Positions 6,001 through 7,127 of a stretch of 7,127 nt of DNA are shown one piece after another. The notes below the pieces were generated by a model that had not been told where the DNA came from, ran no database searches, and saw nothing but the letters and a program-made list of their open reading frames with translations. The position numbers and the translations under genes are program-made. The DNA is from an uncultured Chloroflexota bacterium (lineage in GTDB: Bacteria; Chloroflexota; Anaerolineae; Aggregatilineales; Phototrophicaceae): contig CALDGT010000584.1 in NCBI GenBank assembly GCA_937942935.1, forward strand, positions 1 through 7,127, given 5' to 3'. The first letter of the stretch is position 1. The number at the start of each line of letters is the position of its first letter.

Positions 6001-7127
6001 GAGTTCTTCAACCGCTTCGGCTGGCACATCCCGAAAAGTGAGGTCGGCGCGGTCTACACGGCGACGAGTCGCCTCGCCAATTTCGCTCACTTCAATCAGT
6101 CGCAACAACACACGGCGCATAATCGCTTGTTGGGCGGCATTGAGGTCATTATAAATATCTTCGGCATGACGGGCTAATGCTCGTTGAACCCCCCCAATAT
6201 CTTCATAGGCTTTGGCGGTCAATTTGATGCCATCGCGCCTCATATACAATTCTTTGAGCGCATATTGCAACAACGGCAATGACCCCGGTTGGCGCACCAC
6301 ATCATCCAAAATACGTTGTGCCAAATTGGGCGGGTCATAACTAAGACCCACCGCCCGCGCGGGTCCCTCAATAGCACGGAGCAATTCGGCTGGTGTCATC
6401 TCGGTGGCGATGACCATATTTTCTTGTTCAAATAATTCTGCGAGGGATGGATACCGACTGAGCCTATCAAAAAAATCGGCTCGCATGGTGATAATCACAC
6501 TAATGCGCCCACCTTTATGCGTCACAGCCGAGTGAAGCAAGCGCATAAAAATTTCGCGGTCAGATTCGCCCGCACGGGTGAATAATTCTTCAAATTGGTC
6601 TATAACCATCACCATTTTTGCATCGGGGTTGGCGTCTCCCAAGACCCGCGTCACAAATGGGTGCAAATAATCTATAGATTCATAAAATAGTTTGGTCAAT
6701 TTATCGGCTTCTTGCCCTTCAAGTAGTGGCGCAAGCCGTTGTGATAATGCCTCTATGGGGTTGCTACCGGGGGTAAACACAATAATCCGCCATGTGTCGC
6801 TCCCGCGAATTTTACCTGCTCGTAATGCAGGCAAAACACCCGCCCGCACCAACGAACTTTTTCCGCTACCACTCGCGCCGACCACTGCCAAAAAGCGGGT
6901 TGCGCGGTCTTGGCGCAAGCGATGAAGGCATTTATCAATCAGTGTTTCACGCCCAAAGAAAAATGCCGCATCTGTTTGCTGAAAGGCTTCTAATCCTTTG
7001 AATGGATTGGGGATATTATTGGGGTCTACGGAGTCATAAATCCCGAGTCGGCGTTTTCCGGGGATGGCGAGGAGCAATTCTGGAAAGGCTTCTTCATAAC
7101 GCCCTTCAAAATTGATGAAATGTAAAT
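3007..7127 (-). CDS. Transmembrane nSTAND1 NTPase with 14 WD40 repeats and SH3b tail; TIR-like N-terminus cut by the window
   Basis: The frame stays open to the window edge; the TTG at 7077 is an internal Leu, and 1372 whole codons are visible. Numbering from that TTG, upstream residues (LHFINFEGRYEEAFPELL) resemble the last strand and helix of a bacterial TIR domain. The nSTAND1 NTPase follows (about 24-440): FFFGRE (39-44), Walker A GASGSGKSS (67-75, K73), Walker B VMVIDQFEELF (156-166), MRADFFDRL (198-206) and GSLPLLQYAL (265-274). Then come an Arg/Glu-rich coiled coil (about 465-495), a transmembrane helix (498-520), a helical stalk (521-600), 14 WD40 repeats (about 611-1217), a Thr/Pro-rich linker (1256-1273) and an SH3b domain (about 1278-1352). 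Arg-rich residues before the helix place the NTPase inside and the propellers outside. The likely role is ligand-triggered assembly that activates the N-terminal effector. The ligand is unknown, and defence or developmental signalling are both possible. Confidence 0.93.
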   Translation of the reverse strand, partial: LHFINFEGRYEEAFPELLLAIPGKRRLGIYDSVDPNNIPNPFKGLEAFQQTDAAFFFGRETLIDKCLHRLRQDRATRFLAVVGASGSGKSSLVRAGVLPALRAGKIRGSDTWRIIVFTPGSNPIEALSQRLAPLLEGQEADKLTKLFYESIDYLHPFVTRVLGDANPDAKMVMVIDQFEELFTRAGESDREIFMRLLHSAVTHKGGRISVIITMRADFFDRLSRYPSLAELFEQENMVIATEMTPAELLRAIEGPARAVGLSYDPPNLAQRILDDVVRQPGSLPLLQYALKELYMRRDGIKLTAKAYEDIGGVQRALARHAEDIYNDLNAAQQAIMRRVLLRLIEVSEIGEATRRRVDRADLTFRDVPAEAVEELIEILTSADTRLLITNFQIRPNSAQSAPTIMVDIGHEALIREWERFRAWVAEDKENLRLSSEILQSANDWASAKRDKAYLLTGNRLARAEIWLDEADATALQREFIQASIKENEERERLERERLERELDLRRRSQNRLRIALSFLAIGLLASLILSLIAVNAQARAFSAQKEAEDALRNVDEARAQAVLNELQARSLALASSADRALSDNLNEVAVLLAVSANEIADAPPQSQRILAEVAYSPGTRFLFDLESVSVLATAISPDGNLLAGGVGNAVIVWDANTGDELFRLSGTNLAGHTNRVRAIVFSPDGQKIASAGADGRIVIWDIATQTQFLRWDAHNGGANTLAYSPDDLFLLTGGEDRQIILWNSTTGELVQNYSGHSGAVNSLSFNNDGTLFASGSDDDRVGVWSLNDGFIKFLSGHSDDVLSVAFSPTAASRVLSSSIDNTIRLWDVVNTTSLIRTFEQHNDDVTGVAFFPDGRTFISISEDTSIILWDVNVTSPVKSFNDHEAPVFAIAISQDGQMMFSGADDGFARLLDLKNSEQTIVFSGHQSNDARLRTVVGVYGEDDLTVLSGSFDGTLRLWSVATGLTIQEFRGHTDSVFDVALSSDNTTALSGAGDDKVILWDVDTGTIQKELIGHANDVLAVAYLPDNLRAVSGDADGAIILWDLTTGEKIRQFGPKIGKDDVGHTDQIYDIAVSPDGTRILSASADQTLLLWDIETGESLGEYKGHGAGVRSVAFNPQGTLAVSGAENGGVFIWDVSDESLSARDRVIRRITGHDLAVMGVAFSPDGLNIASGGSDRRLSVWEVATGAEIRRYRITSTSTVNPSFRSVDFGKNGQSLLTGMTDATLREWRLLLNPQDLLAWTYTNRYVPIPTCAQREQFGLAPYCEDGVSEITPTPFVFPTQTPAPTLPSISVGGQAVINTTSNSTVRLRENPSLGGVILTSLQDGTVVDVIDGPVEEDGFVWWKIRIADNTEGWSAESNPSAGVQTLIPLE
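3022..3246 (-). other. SH3b domain at the C-terminus of the STAND receptor
   Basis: The last 75 or so residues read like a bacterial SH3 domain: STVRLRENPSLGGVILTSL, then a GTVVDVIDGP strand-turn and FVWWKIRI...TEGWS. Such domains often bind cell-wall or secreted ligands, which fits the predicted outside location. Just before the Thr/Pro-rich linker, C1237 and C1249 could form a disulphide, also consistent with export. Confidence 0.75.
3427..5247 (-). repeat. Fourteen WD40 repeats (two seven-bladed propellers)
   Basis: The blade-closing Trp or its equivalent falls at residues 637, 684, 726, 768, 810, 853, 895, 942, 984, 1026, 1076, 1118, 1166 and 1213. Most steps are 42 residues, with a few of 47-50. 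Position 895 is Leu (ARLLDLKNS), so blade 7 is degenerate; it falls where the first propeller would close. A short insertion (1038-1046) sits between blades 10 and 11. Fourteen units fit two complete seven-bladed beta propellers. Confidence 0.85.
5518..5586 (-). other. Transmembrane helix between NTPase and WD40 propellers
   Basis: Residues 498-520 form one uninterrupted hydrophobic stretch (IALSFLAIGLLASLILSLIA) after a cluster ending RRRSQNRLR. By the positive-inside rule, the NTPase side is cytoplasmic and the propeller side is outside. Confidence 0.85.

Noticed and set aside
5683..6177. + strand open frame of about 164 codons
   Set aside because: It is antisense to the nSTAND1 C-terminal half, and no motif or ribosome site supports it.

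Overview
The window looks like a signal-transduction region from a bacterium with large multi-domain receptors. Chloroflexota (Anaerolineae-like) is my best guess. This rests on a STAND NTPase fused to WD40 repeats, a Thr/Pro-rich linker and an SH3b tail, beside an FHA protein with a Gln/Pro/Tyr repeat, at moderate G+C. A cyanobacterium or another filamentous phylum is not excluded. No RNA gene, CRISPR array, transposon or integrase is visible.

Left part (1-1973, + strand) is two-component signalling. It opens with the C-terminal half of a NarL/DegS-type (HisKA_3) histidine kinase, cut by the window edge. This overlaps by ATGA a complete NarL/FixJ response regulator (REC + LuxR-type HTH). After a 138-bp AT-rich gap holding inverted repeats come two small genes 16 bp apart. 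One is a stand-alone receiver with no output domain and no conserved switch Thr/Ser. The other is a 109-residue protein that resembles a HisKA dimerisation domain but lacks the phosphoacceptor His and any ATPase domain. This degenerate pair is the least ordinary part of the left side.

Middle part (1974-3006): a near-consensus housekeeping promoter (TTGACA, 17 bp, TATATT) drives a complete FHA-domain protein with a Q/P/N/Y repeat and one transmembrane helix. Its leader holds a perfect 9-bp hairpin and a possible nearly leaderless 21-codon ORF overlapping the FHA start by ATGA. A strong hairpin at 2975-3002 separates this gene from the convergent gene on the other strand.

Right part (3007-7127, - strand) is one very large gene that runs off the window at its 5' end. 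In order it encodes the apparent end of a TIR-like domain, an nSTAND1 NTPase, an Arg/Glu-rich coiled coil, a transmembrane helix, a helical stalk, 14 WD40 repeats (two seven-bladed propellers), a Thr/Pro-rich linker and an SH3b domain. The predicted topology puts the NTPase inside the cell and the propellers plus SH3b outside. That makes it a membrane receptor able to pass an outside signal to a cytoplasmic STAND/TIR-like effector. A working link between the FHA protein, the two-component genes and the STAND receptor is suggested only by adjacency.
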